The notes under the pieces: model-generated | What the model was told of the DNA's origin: nothing | What the model saw: the letters and a program-made list of their open reading frames with translations, nothing else | The model's database searches: none | Assembly (NCBI RefSeq): GCF_001625305.1 | Contig: NW_017804276.1 | Coordinates: forward strand, 300,401-364,400 | Source: Branchiostoma belcheri | Taxonomy: Eukaryota > Chordata > Leptocardii > Amphioxiformes > Branchiostomatidae | Length of the DNA stretch: 64,000 nt | Direction: 5' to 3' | Shown here: piece after piece, positions 43,305 through 55,595 of the stretch | How the letters are laid out: the number at the start of each line of letters is the position of its first letter | Numbering within the stretch: the first letter of the stretch is position 1 | Made by a program: the position numbers and the translations under genes

Positions 43305-43527
43305 CATTCCACAGTCCAGTAGTGCTGAAAGGAAAACAGGATTCCACAGTCCAGTAGTGCTGAAAGGAAAACAGGATTCCATAGTCCAGTAGTGCTGAAA
43401 GGAAAACAGGATTCCATAGTCCAGTAGTGCTGCCTGCCCTGCTAAAAGGGAAAACAGTGAGGCTTCACCTGTGTTCTTCCAGACATCAGTACTCTGGTGC
43501 AGCAGTTAAAGACTTGATAGTTTGCAG
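43305..43527 (+). other. ZNF-B2 exon 2 with mutated acceptor
   Basis: Four 35-bp units and an intact donor (TTTGCAG/GTAAGA). The acceptor reads TTTTCCACAA instead of TTTTCCACAG (base 43304), so normal inclusion should fail. The exon is also shortened near its end (GACTTGATAGTTTGCAG). Confidence 0.65.
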
Positions 43528-44013
43528 GTAAGAACAATATTAACTTCTAAAAAAAAAGTTGCATATTTTGTTGCATTTGTATGTACATGGTTTAGCAGCA
43601 TATCTCAATAGGCTTTGGGTAAATTGTCATGAAATTTGGTATAATCTTGTCCCACTAATAAAATGATTATGTTTTTAGCAATATACGAGATTCCCAAGGA
43701 ACTGCAGGAGAACTGGAACAAAAGTTCTGGATAAGCAATGATGATAATTTATTGCAAAATTGATAGCTCTTGTATTTGAGAAGTGTCATAAATTTCGACC
43801 CTACAGGCCAATTGAAGTTTTGCATCAATAGATAAAGGTTCAAACAAACTCAGTGTCAAAACTCAGCAACCAACAACTTTCCAACTAATCCTTGCTTTTC
43901 TCTATGCAAATTGAAGGCTGTTTAATAGTTTCTTCAGTTTTAGTGCTTTCCTGATAAAATACCCAGACAGAAACTCTGAAATTAAATGTTGTTCATCTTC
44001 ATACTCCAGGACT

Positions 44014-45192
44014 ATGGAGGTGAGTTCGGCTTTTGTTACCATGGCAACAAACAGTGGTGGCTCTGATGGCATCAAAAGAGGATCGGATGGGACATCTGCC
44101 ACAAAAATGTACAGGTGTGAGGAGTGCAGCAGGCAGTTCAGTCATCTGTGTAATCTCAAGGCACACATGCGGACTCACACAGGTGAGAAACCCTACAGGT
44201 GTGAGGAGTGCAGCAGACGGTTTAGAGCGCTTGGTAATTTGAAGAAACACATGCAGACTCACACAGGTGAGAAGCCGTTTAAGTGTGAGGAGTGCAGCAG
44301 GCAGTTCAGTCAGCTGTGTAATCTCAAGGCACACATGCGGACTCACACAGGTGAGAAGCCGTTTAAGTGTGAGGAGTGCAGCAGGCAGTTCAGTCTGCTG
44401 GGTGACCTAAAGACTCACATGCGGACTCACACAGGGGAAAAACCCTACAGGTGTGAGGAATGCTGCAGGCAGTTCAGTCAGCTAAGTAGTCTGAAGAAAC
44501 ACATGCGGACTCACACAGGTGAGAAACCCTACAGGTGTGAGGAGTGCAGCAGGCAGTTCAGTCAGCTGGGTGACCTAAAGACTCACATGCGGACTCACAC
44601 AGGTGAGAAACCATACAGGTGTGGGGAGTGCAGCAGGCAGTTCAGTCTGCTGGGTAATCTGACGAAACATAGGCGAACCCATACAGGGGAGTAATCCTAC
44701 AGGTGTGAGGAATGCAGCAGGCAGTTTAGTCATCTGACTAGTTTAAAGAGACACATGCAGACTCACACTCGAGAGAAACCCTACAAGTGTGAGGAGTGCA
44801 ACAGGCAGTTCACTCAGCTGAGTAATCTGAAGTCTCACATGCGGACTCACACAGGGGAGAAATCCTACAGGTGTGAGGAGTGCAACAGGCTGTTTAGTCA
44901 TCTGACTAGTCTGAAGAGACACATGCAGACTCACACTGGAGAGAAACCCTACAGGTGTGAGGAGTGCAGCAGGCAGTTTAGTCAACTGATTAGTCTGAAG
45001 AGACACATGCGGACTCACACTGGAGAGAAACCCTACAGGTGTGAGGAGTGCAGCAGGCAGTTTACTCAGCTGAGTCATCTGAAGTCTCACATGCGGACTC
45101 ACACAGGTGAGAAATCCTACAGGTGTGAGGAGTGCAGTAGGCAGTTCAGTAGGCTGGGTAGCCTGAAGAGACACATGCAGACACACCTGTGA
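44014..45192 (+). pseudogene. ZNF-B2, 13-finger C2H2 gene with one nonsense codon
   Basis: The frame is open from [16 protein letters not shown] through seven fingers and stops at TAA (44692-44694). That codon sits in the linker after finger 7, where its siblings have AAA (TGEK). The same frame continues without any other break through six more fingers to 45192, ending like the other B units. As it stands it encodes a 226-residue, seven-finger protein. Because the stop lies in a linker, that product would have only complete fingers. The exon 2 acceptor is mutated as well. Pseudogene, truncated allele or sequencing error cannot be told apart here. Confidence 0.8.
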
Positions 45193-45886
45193 GAAACCAG
45201 GTGTGACTGAGGTACAAAACCTCACGGTTTTGAGGATTGAGTTGTGAGCCTGGTCCTATGAAATATCCAGTTTTCAAAGTCTGACAGGGAAGAAACTCCG
45301 ACAATGTGAGGAGTTAAGCAAACTGTTTACACACCTGGGCCATTGCAAGAGACACATGCAAACTCTTAAGTGGGTGATTTTAGAATACCTCAACTTGTGT
45401 GCAGGCCATAATGACCTAAAGAAGGTGGGTCATGTGAAACCATACAGGAAAAAAAAAGAAATACTAGTACTTAGGTTGAGAACATTCATGTGTACAAGAC
45501 ACCTTTGTGGCTAAGAGCAAGTTTTATTTACAATCATGTTAACTCTCTTATGTGAAAGTGAGGAATAAAACTGGTAAAGAAAATCTATGATGTACTACAA
45601 ACAACGTTTCAGGGCCTTGTTATGTCTACAGCATAGCATAGGGGATATAAAACATTGTATATCAAGCTAACTAACCCGTAACCTAAGTTTATTTCTTCAA
45701 AGTTCTTTTGTTATAGAGGACTCTAGAGTGTTGGTTTTATAGATATTAGCATGTTATGGTTTATTCTGTTAACCTAGATATTGAATTTATTTACAGATTC
45801 TTTATTTAGTATAGCATTTGTTTTCTTGTTTCTAATTGTTGCCATAGATGACAGAATTACCTGTAGTTCATGTAATTGTAGGTAAA

Positions 45887-46693
45887 CTAGAAAGGCCGAC
45901 ATTTGCTTGGGAGCAAATACAGCATATTTCAGTCCATCTCCCTCCCACGCAAAAGTGGACTATTCCAAACTTACCCCAGTGCAAATCTGCCAAAGGTTCT
46001 CAAATAAATGAATTAAATAGTAGCTATATGAGAACAAAGATGCAAGAACAAGTACTTTGAATCTCGAAAGCTTTACTAATCTTATTACAGGTATGCAAAT
46101 ACTAACAATGATGATTTGATACATTTTGAAGGTCTTAGGCACATAAAACTGAATGTGTGGGTCATTACACACGACTTAGGTGCTATGTGACCTCAGATAA
46201 CCCACAATGGAACGCGTGTTCCATGGATGGAACAGGCCATTCTTTAGATAGAACATGGAACGGGTACAGCACTTTTGGCCCTTTTTTTTGCTGAAAATAG
46301 CCATTAAAGTTCCCCAAATGAGTCATTTGGAAGTGGTGTATGCCAAATATGTTACTGCTATTCTGTAGACACATGTTCAAGGTACCCTTATACCGAATTT
46401 CAGATCATTTGGTTGTAAAACCAGGTCTCAGGATCAAAAAATCCTTTTTTTGTCGAAAAATGCCCCAAAAAACCTTCATAAAAAATTTTCTAAGGCATGT
46501 ATAAAAAAAATTAAAAAAAAACGCCTGGGGGTATTGGCCCACTCTACCTCCATGCCAAATTTCAAGTCATTTGGCTGAATGGTGGCTGAGTTGAATCCCT
46601 TTGACTGTTTGGCAGGAGGAGGAGGAGGAGGAGAAGAAGAAACATCAGAGAACACAATATATTTCATCCATACCATGGTATGGACTGAAATAT
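45887..46693. mobile_element. 0.8-kb insertion in the ZNF-B2 3' UTR
   Basis: B1 and B3 read GTAGGTAAATAAAGACTAGTG (or a close variant) without interruption; in B2, ~807 bp lie between GGTAAA and TAAAGACTAG. The insert has ATTTCAGTCCAT near its left end and ATGGACTGAAAT at its right end, repeated CAAATTTCA-GTCATTTGG-TG blocks, and a GGA-rich run at 46616. Superfamily unresolved. Confidence 0.7.
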
Positions 46694-46878
46694 AATAAAG
46701 ACTAGTGTTGTTGCTGATATTCTAAACAAGTGTATAACATTTTGTAGCTATAGGTATAGAAGCTAATATTTACTCTTAAAGTACATAGATCTATATGCGA
46801 AGTGAGTGCCTGTTGTTACTAGTAGTTTGTTACTTGTATGTTAAGATCCTTTGGTTTAAGTCGTTTTCATTTGTTGGA

Positions 46879-46884
46879 AATAAA
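46879..46884 (+). terminator. Polyadenylation signal of ZNF-B2 unit
   Basis: The conserved AATAAA, pushed to ~1.7 kb after the unit's last finger by the insertion. Confidence 0.5.
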
Positions 46885-47227
46885 TTTTCGTTTTGAATTT
46901 TATGTTTTCCCTGACAAATCGTTTCAATATTAGACTAGAGCATTCATAAATATTTGAAAGGCTGTCTCGTCAAGAACAAAACCTAGGGCTAGAATTTGGC
47001 TTCTCATCCCAAATTCTGATCTTATGGCATGCTCTTCTGTGGTAAAAACCATATCTCCAAGCAGATGTTGGGTGGAAGAATTTAACACTTTCTGACTGCT
47101 AGGGCTTTTCTGGCAGTTATAATTGCTTGTCATCTGGCCCATGCCTTTTTTTCTGGAACAACTCAATCATACTTATTCATAGTGTGAGTATTGCAAAATA
47201 AGATTATCAATAAAATGTAGAGTCAAC

Positions 47228-47583
<356 letters not shown>

Positions 47584-47585
<2 letters not shown>

Positions 47586-47741
47586 CCTCTACCAGGCTTC
47601 GGGAGGTGGCTGGAAAAAGTAGAAATAGGCCAAATAGAGAGATAACATGCCGGGGGAGTAACGTGTACTCTCTAGCGGACCCACTCCCCTGGCATATTAT
47701 CTATCTATTTGGCCAATTTCTACTCTTTCGACCAGTGACTA
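47584..47741. mobile_element. Fold-back element in B2-A3 spacer
   Basis: Same insertion as 32128; the flanks are ATGCCAGTA (one change) and ATGCTAGTA. Confidence 0.75.
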
Positions 47742-47861
47742 ATGCTAGTAGGCAAAGAATTTTGTTGACCGCGTACTTTCAGCTTTTACCTTAGAAATTT
47801 ATTTAGTTTACCAGTAGATAAGTATCAACCAAATGCATGGATTTGGTGAAGAAAATATATA

Positions 47862-47868
47862 CTGTAAA
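47862..47868. other. Deletion junction: ZNF-A3 promoter/exon 1 missing
   Basis: Sequence up to AAATATATACTG matches A2 to about 36954; the next bases (AAATGTTGGAAATCAAACAC) match A2 from about 37703. Roughly 750 bp, including the CTCCGCGGA block and exon 1, are absent. Confidence 0.8.
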
Positions 47869-48246
47869 ATGTTGGAAATCAAACACGACAACAAAAGTGC
47901 TTGCTTAGTGTACAAATATAATATAAACGCCTTTCTATAATCCACAGTTGATTTTGCAGAGGAAGGGTAATTTTGGGGATGAAATTTTGAAGAATCTTTT
48001 GAGATAGTATATTCTGTAAACCCCCAAATGTGCCTCGTAACGGTCTTCCCGCCCAGACATGAGGTTTCTATCATGGAGGAAAGGTCTGGAGTCAGGGGAG
48101 GTTCATTAACCCTCGTGCATGTTGTGTTATTGATTGAGGGGCAGTTAGGGATGATACATTAACTATTTAGAAGGATAGCTTTGTCGGCTGAGAGGATATT
48201 TGACCGAAATGCAGGCTTCTGATCACATCTTTTTTGTTTTCCACAG

Positions 48247-48616
48247 GAATCCATAGTCCAGTAGTGCTGAAAGGAAAACAGGATTCCACAGTCCAGTAGT
48301 GCTGAAAGGAAAACAGGATTCCATAGTCCAGTAGTGCTGAAAGGAAAACAGGATACCATAGTCCAGTAGTGCTGAAAGGAAACAGGATTCCATAGTCCAG
48401 TAGTGCTGAAAGGAAAACAGGATTCCATAGTCCAGTAGTGCTGAAAGGAAAACAGGATTCCATAGTCCAGTAGTGCTGAAAGGAAAACAGGATTCCATAG
48501 TGCAGTAGTGCTGCCTGCCCTGCTGAAAGGGAAAACAGCGAGGCTTCACTGGTGACCTTCCATCAGTACTCTGGTGTAGCAGTTCAAGACTTGACTTTGT
48601 AAAAGATATTTTGCAG
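48247..48616 (+). other. ZNF-A3 untranslated exon 2, eight 35-bp units
   Basis: The longest copy of the minisatellite exon in the array. The acceptor TTTTCCACAG and donor TTTGCAG/GTAAGA are intact. Confidence 0.6.
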
Positions 48617-49127
48617 GTAAGAACAATATTAACTTCTCGAAAAAATGTTGCATATTTTGTTGCATTTGTATGTACATGGTTTAGCAGCATATCTCAATGG
48701 GCTTTGGGTAAATTGTCATGAACTTTGGTATAATCTTGTCCCACTGATAAAATGATTATGTTTTTAGCAATATACATGTACGATATTCCCAAGGAGAACT
48801 TCTGGTGTTTTTATGTTGTATTTGCGCAAAAGTTCTGAATAAGCATGCTACAATGATGATAATTTTTGCAAAAGTGATAGCTCTTCTATTTGAGAAGTGT
48901 CATAAATTTCGACCCTACAGGCCAATTTAAGTTTTGCATCAATAGATAAAGGTTTTAAAAAACTCAGTGTCAAAACTTAGCAACCAACAACTTTCCAACT
49001 AACCCTTGCTTTTCTCTATGCAAATTGAAGACTGTTTAATAGTTTCTTCAGTTTTAGTGTTTTCCTGATAAAATACCCAGACAGAAACTCTGAAATTAAA
49101 TGTTGTTCATCTTCATAATCCAGGACT

Positions 49128-50476
49128 ATGGAGGTGAGTTCGGATGTTGTTACCATGGCAACAAACAGCGGTGGCTCTGATGGCATCAAAAGAGGATCGG
49201 ATGGGAGATCTGCCGAAAAAATGTACAGGTGTGAGGAGTGCAGCAGGCAGTTCAGTCATCTGTGTTATATCAAGGCACACATGCTGACTCACACAGGGGA
49301 GAAACCCTACAGGTGTGAGGAGTGCAGCAGGCAGTTCACTCAGCTGAGTAATCTAAAGACTCACATGCGCACTCACACAGCTGAGAAACCCTACAGGTGT
49401 GAGGAGTGCAGCAGGCAGTTCAGTGAACTGGGTGATCTGAAGAAACACATGCGGACTCACACTGGAGAGAAACCCTACAGGTGTGAGGAATGCTGCAGGC
49501 ACTTCAGTCAGCTAAGTAGTCTGAAGACTCACATGCGCGCTCACACAGGTGAGAAACCCTTTAGGTGTGAGGAGTGCAGCAGGCAGTTCAGTCAGCTGGG
49601 TAATCTGACGAAACATATGCGAACCCACACAGGGGAGAAACCCTACAGGTGTGAGGAATGCAGCAGGCAGTTCAGTGAACTGGGTGATCTGAAGAAACAC
49701 ATGCGGACTCATACTGGGGAGAAACCCTACAAATGTGAGGAGTGCAGCAGGCAGTTCAGTCTGCTGGGTAATCTGAAGAAACACATTAGGACTCACACGG
49801 GTGAGAAACCCTACAGGTGTGGGGAGTGCAGCAGGCAGTTCAGTTGTCTGAGTAATCTGAAGAAACACATGAGGACTCACACAGGTGAGAAATCCTACAG
49901 ATGTGAGGAGTGCAGCAGGCAGTTCAGTGAGCTGGGTAATCTCAAGGCACACAGGTGCGAACTCACACAGGGGAGAAACCCTACAAATGTGAGGAGTGCA
50001 GCAGGCAGTTCAGTCAGCTGGGTCGTCTGAAGTCTCACATGCTGACTCACACAGGTGAGAAACCCTACAGGTGTGAGGAGTGCTGCAGGCAGTTTAGTCA
50101 TCTGACTAATCTGAAGACACACATGCAGACTCACACTGGAGAGAAACCCTACAGGTGTGAGCAGTGCAGCAGGCAGTTCAGTCAGCTGAGTAATCTGAAG
50201 TCTCACATGCGGACTCACACAGGTGAGAAACCCTACATGTGTGAGCAGTGCAGCAGGCAGTTCACTCAGCTGAGTAATCTGAAGTCTCACATGCGTACTC
50301 ACACAGGTGAGAAATCCTACAGGTGTGAGGAATGTAGTAGTCAGTTCAGTCAACGGAATGCTCTTAATTGTCACATGCGGACTCACACAAGGGAGAAACC
50401 CTACACGTGTGAGGTGTGCAGTAGAAAGTTCAGTCAGCTGGATCGTATGAAGAGACACACGCAGACTCACTTGTGA
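49128..50476 (+). pseudogene. ZNF-A3, 15-finger C2H2 gene with a 2-bp insertion
   Basis: It opens [16 protein letters not shown] and runs through eight complete fingers. In the ninth, CACAGGTGCGAAC replaces the family's CACATGCGAAC, a 2-bp gain that shifts the frame. The first frame ends at 50030. The remaining six fingers are open in the shifted frame to 50476, with the A-type end. The total of 15 fingers equals A2. Its exon 1 is deleted as well. Confidence 0.82.
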
Positions 50477-51349
50477 GAAACCCTACAGATGGAGCACAAA
50501 ACTTTACCGTATAGATGAAGTGTTGAGGATTGAGGTGTGAGCATGGTCATATGAGACCTGCGTACAAAGTCTTAGTGTAACAGGGAAGAAATTCTAACAA
50601 TGTGAGGAGTTCAGCAAACTGTTTAGTTACCTAGCTCATTGCAAGAGACACATGTAAAGTTAAAAACGAAGAAATACTAGGATTGGGGATATTCGCGTTG
50701 TACAAGACACCATGGTGAATAACTAAGAGCAAGATTTGTTTCTAACCTGTCAATTCTTCAATGTGAAAGTTAGGAATCAAACTGGTGTAGGAAAATCTAT
50801 GTATCTAGCTCTTCATGATGTACTGCAAACAGTGACTAGACTGTAAAACTGTGTGATTTAGTGTCTTTTCAGTTTTTATACAATGTTTTGTTCCTTGAAA
50901 ATGTTGTACTGCACGTGGCTTATTTGGTTTGTAGCATTTCACGATATAGCATTAAGCTAACTGACCTAAGTTCATTTGTTTAAACTTCTTTTGTGTTAGA
51001 TGAATATAGTTTTGTTTTTAAAACAATGTTTCCATTTAATATAAGCATGTTATTGTTTATTCTGTTAACCTACTAGGCTAGATAATAGAATCAGTTTATT
51101 TAGTATGCTATTTGTTTTCTAATTTCTATGGCTGCGAAAGGTGATAGAATTAGTGCATGTTGTTCTAAGTAGATAAAAACTAGTGTTTTTGCTGATATTC
51201 TACTCTAGGCTGTTACATGTTTGTAGCTATAGTAACCTTTAGAACCTAACATTTATTCTTGAAGTACGTATATATGCAAAGTTATAAGTGACTTCTTCAG
51301 TTTTAGTTTTGTTAACATGCATTTGTTCAAGTCGTTTTCATTTCTTGGA

Positions 51350-51355
51350 AATAAA
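51350..51355 (+). terminator. Polyadenylation signal of ZNF-A3 unit
   Basis: AATAAA in the conserved TTTCTTGGAAATAAA context. Confidence 0.55.
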
Positions 51356-51622
51356 TTTTCGTTTTGCATTTTAGAGATATGCATTTGATTATAACTGGTC
51401 TGTTTGTAGATGTGAAGGATATGTGTAAACTATAGCTAGTGAAACATCATGATTCATAAATTCATAATCTCAGCTAAATTTGAATACCGTACGGTATATT
51501 CTCTCCTATTCTAGAGCCTACACGCCAGCTCCTCAGCTACAGGACCAACATTCCTGATTTCTTGTTGCATCAGGCAACAGAAGGGTAGTGTTATTTTGAC
51601 AAAGATATATTTTATGCTAGTA

Positions 51623-51787
51623 TAGCCTCTACCAGGCTTCGGGAGGTGGCTGGAAAAAGTCGAAATTGGCCAAATAGAGAGATAACATGCCGGGGGAGTA
51701 ACGTCGTGTACTCTCTAGCGGACCCACTCCCCTGCTGGCATATTATCTATCTATTTGGCCAATTTCTACTCTTTCTACCAGTGACTT
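51623..51787. mobile_element. Fold-back element in A3-B3 spacer
   Basis: Same insertion as 32128, with ATGCTAGTA at 51614-51622 and 51788-51796. Confidence 0.8.
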
Positions 51788-52104
51788 ATGCTAGTAGTCA
51801 AAGAATTTTGTTGACCACGTACTTACCTTATGTTTATTTATTTTACCAGTAGATAAGTATCAACCAAATGTATGGATTTCGTGAAGAAATATATAGTATA
51901 GAATTGAGTGAATATTTGGCAAGTTGCTTCAAGTTCAGAAGAAGTGGCTTTCATAATGAAAAGAAACTGCCGAAATGAGTAACTTCAGATTCTGTGTCTA
52001 GACAAATAGAATGAAAGCCCAGCGTAAAAAAATCGCCCCGTTGGCTCCAGTTTTCTCGGAAGAAATCTCTTGACAAAGTTTCACAAGCTTCCACAAGAAC
52101 TCCG

Positions 52105-52302
52105 CGGATCAAAGTGTAACAAGAAACCGCCTACGCTTCGACTTATTAGGAATCCCATCTCCGCGGAGATCATTCGACTAACCCCCGTGTCTCCGTCCAC
52201 CAGACGTGTCGTGGTGTGGACGAAAGTATCGAGGGTTTCTCAGTCTTTTTACGAGCCTTTTTCGGTTCAAATCGTCGGGATTTCATCCTACATACAACTC
52301 AG
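52105..52302 (+). promoter_or_regulatory. ZNF-B3 putative promoter / untranslated exon 1
   Basis: CTCCGCGGA pair and donor ACTCAG/GTACGT are intact. It is closest to the A2 block, unlike the B-type coding exon it precedes. Confidence 0.55.
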
Positions 52303-53024
52303 GTACGTACCAACAGCTTGTCTACTCTACAGTTATCGATGTGACGGGAGAATAACACGTACAAGTTAGTTTTACGTTGTTTGTGTACCTAGCCACTGCC
52401 GCCAGCGATGTGTGTGTGAGCCGCTTGTGAGAAGTTCTATACTGATCGAAAAGCAACGGTTTCTTGTTTGTAAACAATTTTCAGTTAGAAACACTTTAGA
52501 GTGTATATAGAGCAGCACACTCACGCAAACTTTCTTTGGTTTTGTTGTGCCCTTGTAGGCGTAACGTTAGATCGTTTCCAAATTTGTCTGAGAAAAAGTT
52601 GTTGACACCTCAACGAAGGTCTAGAAGGGGTTATGCGGTCTCCTCAAATGTTGGAAATCAAACACGACAGCAAAAGTGCTTGCTTATTGTACAAATATAA
52701 TATAAACGCCTTTCTATAATCCACAGTTGATTTTGCAGACAAAGGGTAAGTTTGGGGTTGAAATTTTGAAGTTCTTTTGAGATAGTATATTCTTTAAACC
52801 CGCAAATGTGCCTCGTAACGGTCTTCCCGCCCAGACATCTGGTTTCTATCATGGAGGAAAGGTCTGGAGTCAGGGGAGGTTCATTAACCCTCGTGCATGT
52901 TGCGTAATTGATTGTGGGGAAGTTAGAGATATACATTCACTATTTAGAAGGATGGCTTTGTCGACTGAGGGGATATTTGAACGAAATGCAGGCCTCTGAT
53001 CATATCTTTTTTTGTTTTCCACAG

Positions 53025-53259
53025 CATTCCATAGTCCAGTAGTGCTGAAAGGAAAACAGGATTCCATAGTCCAGTAGTGCTGAAAGGGAAACAGGATTCC
53101 ATAGTCCAGTAGTTCTGAAAGGGAAAGAGGATTCCATAGTCCAGTAGTGCTGCCTGCCCTGCTGAAAGGGAAAACAGTGAGACTTCACCTGTGTTCTTCC
53201 AGACATCAGTACTCTGGTGTAGCAGTTCAAGACTTGACTTTGTAAAAGATATTTTGCAG
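53025..53259 (+). other. ZNF-B3 untranslated exon 2 with 35-bp minisatellite
   Basis: Four units, with acceptor TTTTCCACAG and donor TTTGCAG/GTAAGA. Confidence 0.6.
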
Positions 53260-53766
53260 GTAAGAACAATATTAACTTCTCGAAAAAAAGTTGCATATTT
53301 TGTTGCATTTGTATGTACATGGTTTAGCAGCATATCTCAATAGGCTTTGGGTAAATTGTCATGAAATTTGGTATAATCTTGTCCCACTGATAAAATGATT
53401 ATGTTTTTAGCAATATACGAGATTCCCAAGGAACTGCAGGAGAACTTCTGGTGTTTTTATGTTGTATTTGGGCAAAACTTCTGGACAAGCAATGATGATA
53501 CTTTTTTACAAAATTGATAGCTGTTCTATTTGAGAAGTGTCATAAATTTCGACCCTACATGCCAATTGAAGTTTTGCATCAATAGATAAAGGTTCAAACA
53601 AACTCAGTGTCAAAACTCAGCAACCAACAACTTTCCAAGTAATCCTTGTTTTTCTCTATGCAAATTGAAGGCTTTTAACAGTTTCTTCAGTTTTATTGCT
53701 TTCCTGATAAAATACCCAGACAGAAACTCTGAAATTAAATGTTGTTCATCTTCATAATCCAGGACG

Positions 53767-54441
53767 ATGGAGGTGAGTTCGGCTTTTGTTACCATGGCAA
53801 CAAACAGCGGTGGCTCTGATGGCATCAAAAGAGGATCCGATGGGAGATCTGCCACAAAAATGTACAGGTGTGAGGAGTGCAGCAGGCAGTTCAGTCATCT
53901 GTGTAATCTGACGAAACATATGCGAACCCACACAGGTGAGAAACCCTACACGTGTGAGGAGTGCAGCAGGCAGTTCAGTCATCTGTGTAATCTCAAGGCA
54001 CACATGCGGACTCACACAGGGGAGAAACCCTACAAGTGTGAGGAGTGCAGCAGGCAGTTCAGTCAGCTGGGTCATCTAAAGTCTCACATGCTGACTCACA
54101 CAGGGGAGAAGCCCTACACGTGTGAGGAGTGCAGCAGGCAGTTCAGTCAGTTAAGTAATCTGAAGAAACACATGCGGACTCACACAGGGGAGAAACCCTA
54201 CAGGTGTGAGGAGTGCAGCAGGCAGTTTGGTCAACTGACTGGTCTGAAGAAACACATGCGGACTCACACTGGTGAGAAACCCTACAAGTGTGAGGAGTGC
54301 AGCAGGCAGTTCACTCAGCTGAGTAATCTGAAGTCTCACATGCGGACTCACACAGGTGAGAAATCCTACAGGTGTGAGGAGTGCAGTAGGCAGTTCAGTA
54401 GGCTCGGTAGCCTGAAGAGACACATGCAGACACACCTGTGA
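53767..54441 (+). CDS. ZNF-B3, C2H2 zinc-finger protein, 7 fingers
   Basis: A single coding exon after the acceptor at 53762 encodes 224 residues. The leader ([20 protein letters not shown]) equals that of B1. Seven C2H2 fingers follow with helix positions -1, 2, 3, 6: HCNK, HCNA, QGHS, QSNK, QTGK, QSNS, RGSR. It ends in QTHL. The unit has exon 1, exon 2 and a polyadenylation signal, so it is one of three apparently complete genes of the array. No effector domain is present, so any regulatory effect would depend on partners or on DNA occupancy alone. Confidence 0.85.
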   Translation: MEVSSAFVTMATNSGGSDGIKRGSDGRSATKMYRCEECSRQFSHLCNLTKHMRTHTGEKPYTCEECSRQFSHLCNLKAHMRTHTGEKPYKCEECSRQFSQLGHLKSHMLTHTGEKPYTCEECSRQFSQLSNLKKHMRTHTGEKPYRCEECSRQFGQLTGLKKHMRTHTGEKPYKCEECSRQFTQLSNLKSHMRTHTGEKSYRCEECSRQFSRLGSLKRHMQTHL

Positions 54442-55328
54442 GAAACCCTATAGGTGTGACTGAGGAGTACAAAACCTCACAGTTTTGAGGATTGTGTTGT
54501 GAATCTGGTCCTTTGAAATATATAGGTTTTAAAGTCTGACAGGGAAGAAACTTCAACAGTGTGAGGACTTAAAAAAAACTACACACCTGGGCCATTGCAA
54601 GAGACACATACAAACTCTCAAGTGGGGGATTTTAGAATACCTCAACTTGTGTGCAGGCCATAATGACCTAAAGAAGGCGGGTCATGTGAAACCATACAGG
54701 GAAAAAAAAGAAATAGTAGTACTTGGATTGATGACATTCATGTTGTACAAGATACCTTTTTGACTATGAGCAAGTTGTATTTACAATCATGTCAACTCTC
54801 TTTTATGTGAAAGTGAGGAATAAAACTAGTAAAGGAAACCTATGATGTACATCATATACTACGTTTCAGTACATTTTGTTAAGTCTACAGCATAGCATAC
54901 ATAGGGGATGTAAAACATTGTATATCAAGCTAACTAACCCGTAACCTAAGTTTATTTCTTTAAAGTTCTTTTGTTATAGAGGACTCTAGAGTTTTGGTTT
55001 TATAGATATTAGCATGTTATGGTTTATTCTGTTAACCTAGATATTAAATGTATTTATAGATTCTTTATTTAGTATAGTATTTGTTTTCTTGTTACTAATC
55101 GTTGCCATAGATGACAGAATTACATACACTTTATGTAATTGTAGGTAAGTAAAGACTAGTGTTGTTGCTGATATTATAAACAAGTGCATAAAATTTTGTA
55201 GCTATAGTTATAGAAGCTAATATTCACTCTTGAAGTAAATAGATCTATATGCGAAGTGCCTGTTGTTACTAGTAGTTTGTTACTTGTATGTTAAGATCCA
55301 TTGGTTTAAGTCGTTTTCATTTGTTGGA

Positions 55329-55334
55329 AATAAA
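55329..55334 (+). terminator. Polyadenylation signal of ZNF-B3 unit
   Basis: AATAAA in the conserved TTCATTTGTTGGAAATAAA context, about 890 bp after the stop. Confidence 0.55.
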
Positions 55335-55379
55335 TTTCGTTTTGAATTTTAGGATTTCCATGACAATATACACATATTG

Positions 55380-55545
55380 GTTCAAAACCCTGTCAATCAA
55401 GCTTGTAAATCCTTGGCAGTCGTTGGAACAGAAGGCATGTTCCATTTGGGGTCACAGGCGGTCAGTTGTATACAGGGGGTTTGACATGCAATATTTACTT
55501 TCAGTACAAGTTCTTTCGCACACAGGTAAGTTCTTATACCGCCCT

Positions 55546-55595
<50 letters not shown>

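Noticed and set aside
48167-48463. Minus-strand repeat protein (about 98 codons) over ZNF-A3 exon 2
   Set aside because: It is produced by the 35-bp minisatellite, with near-identical peptides in shifted frames. There is no independent coding evidence and the repeat number varies between units.
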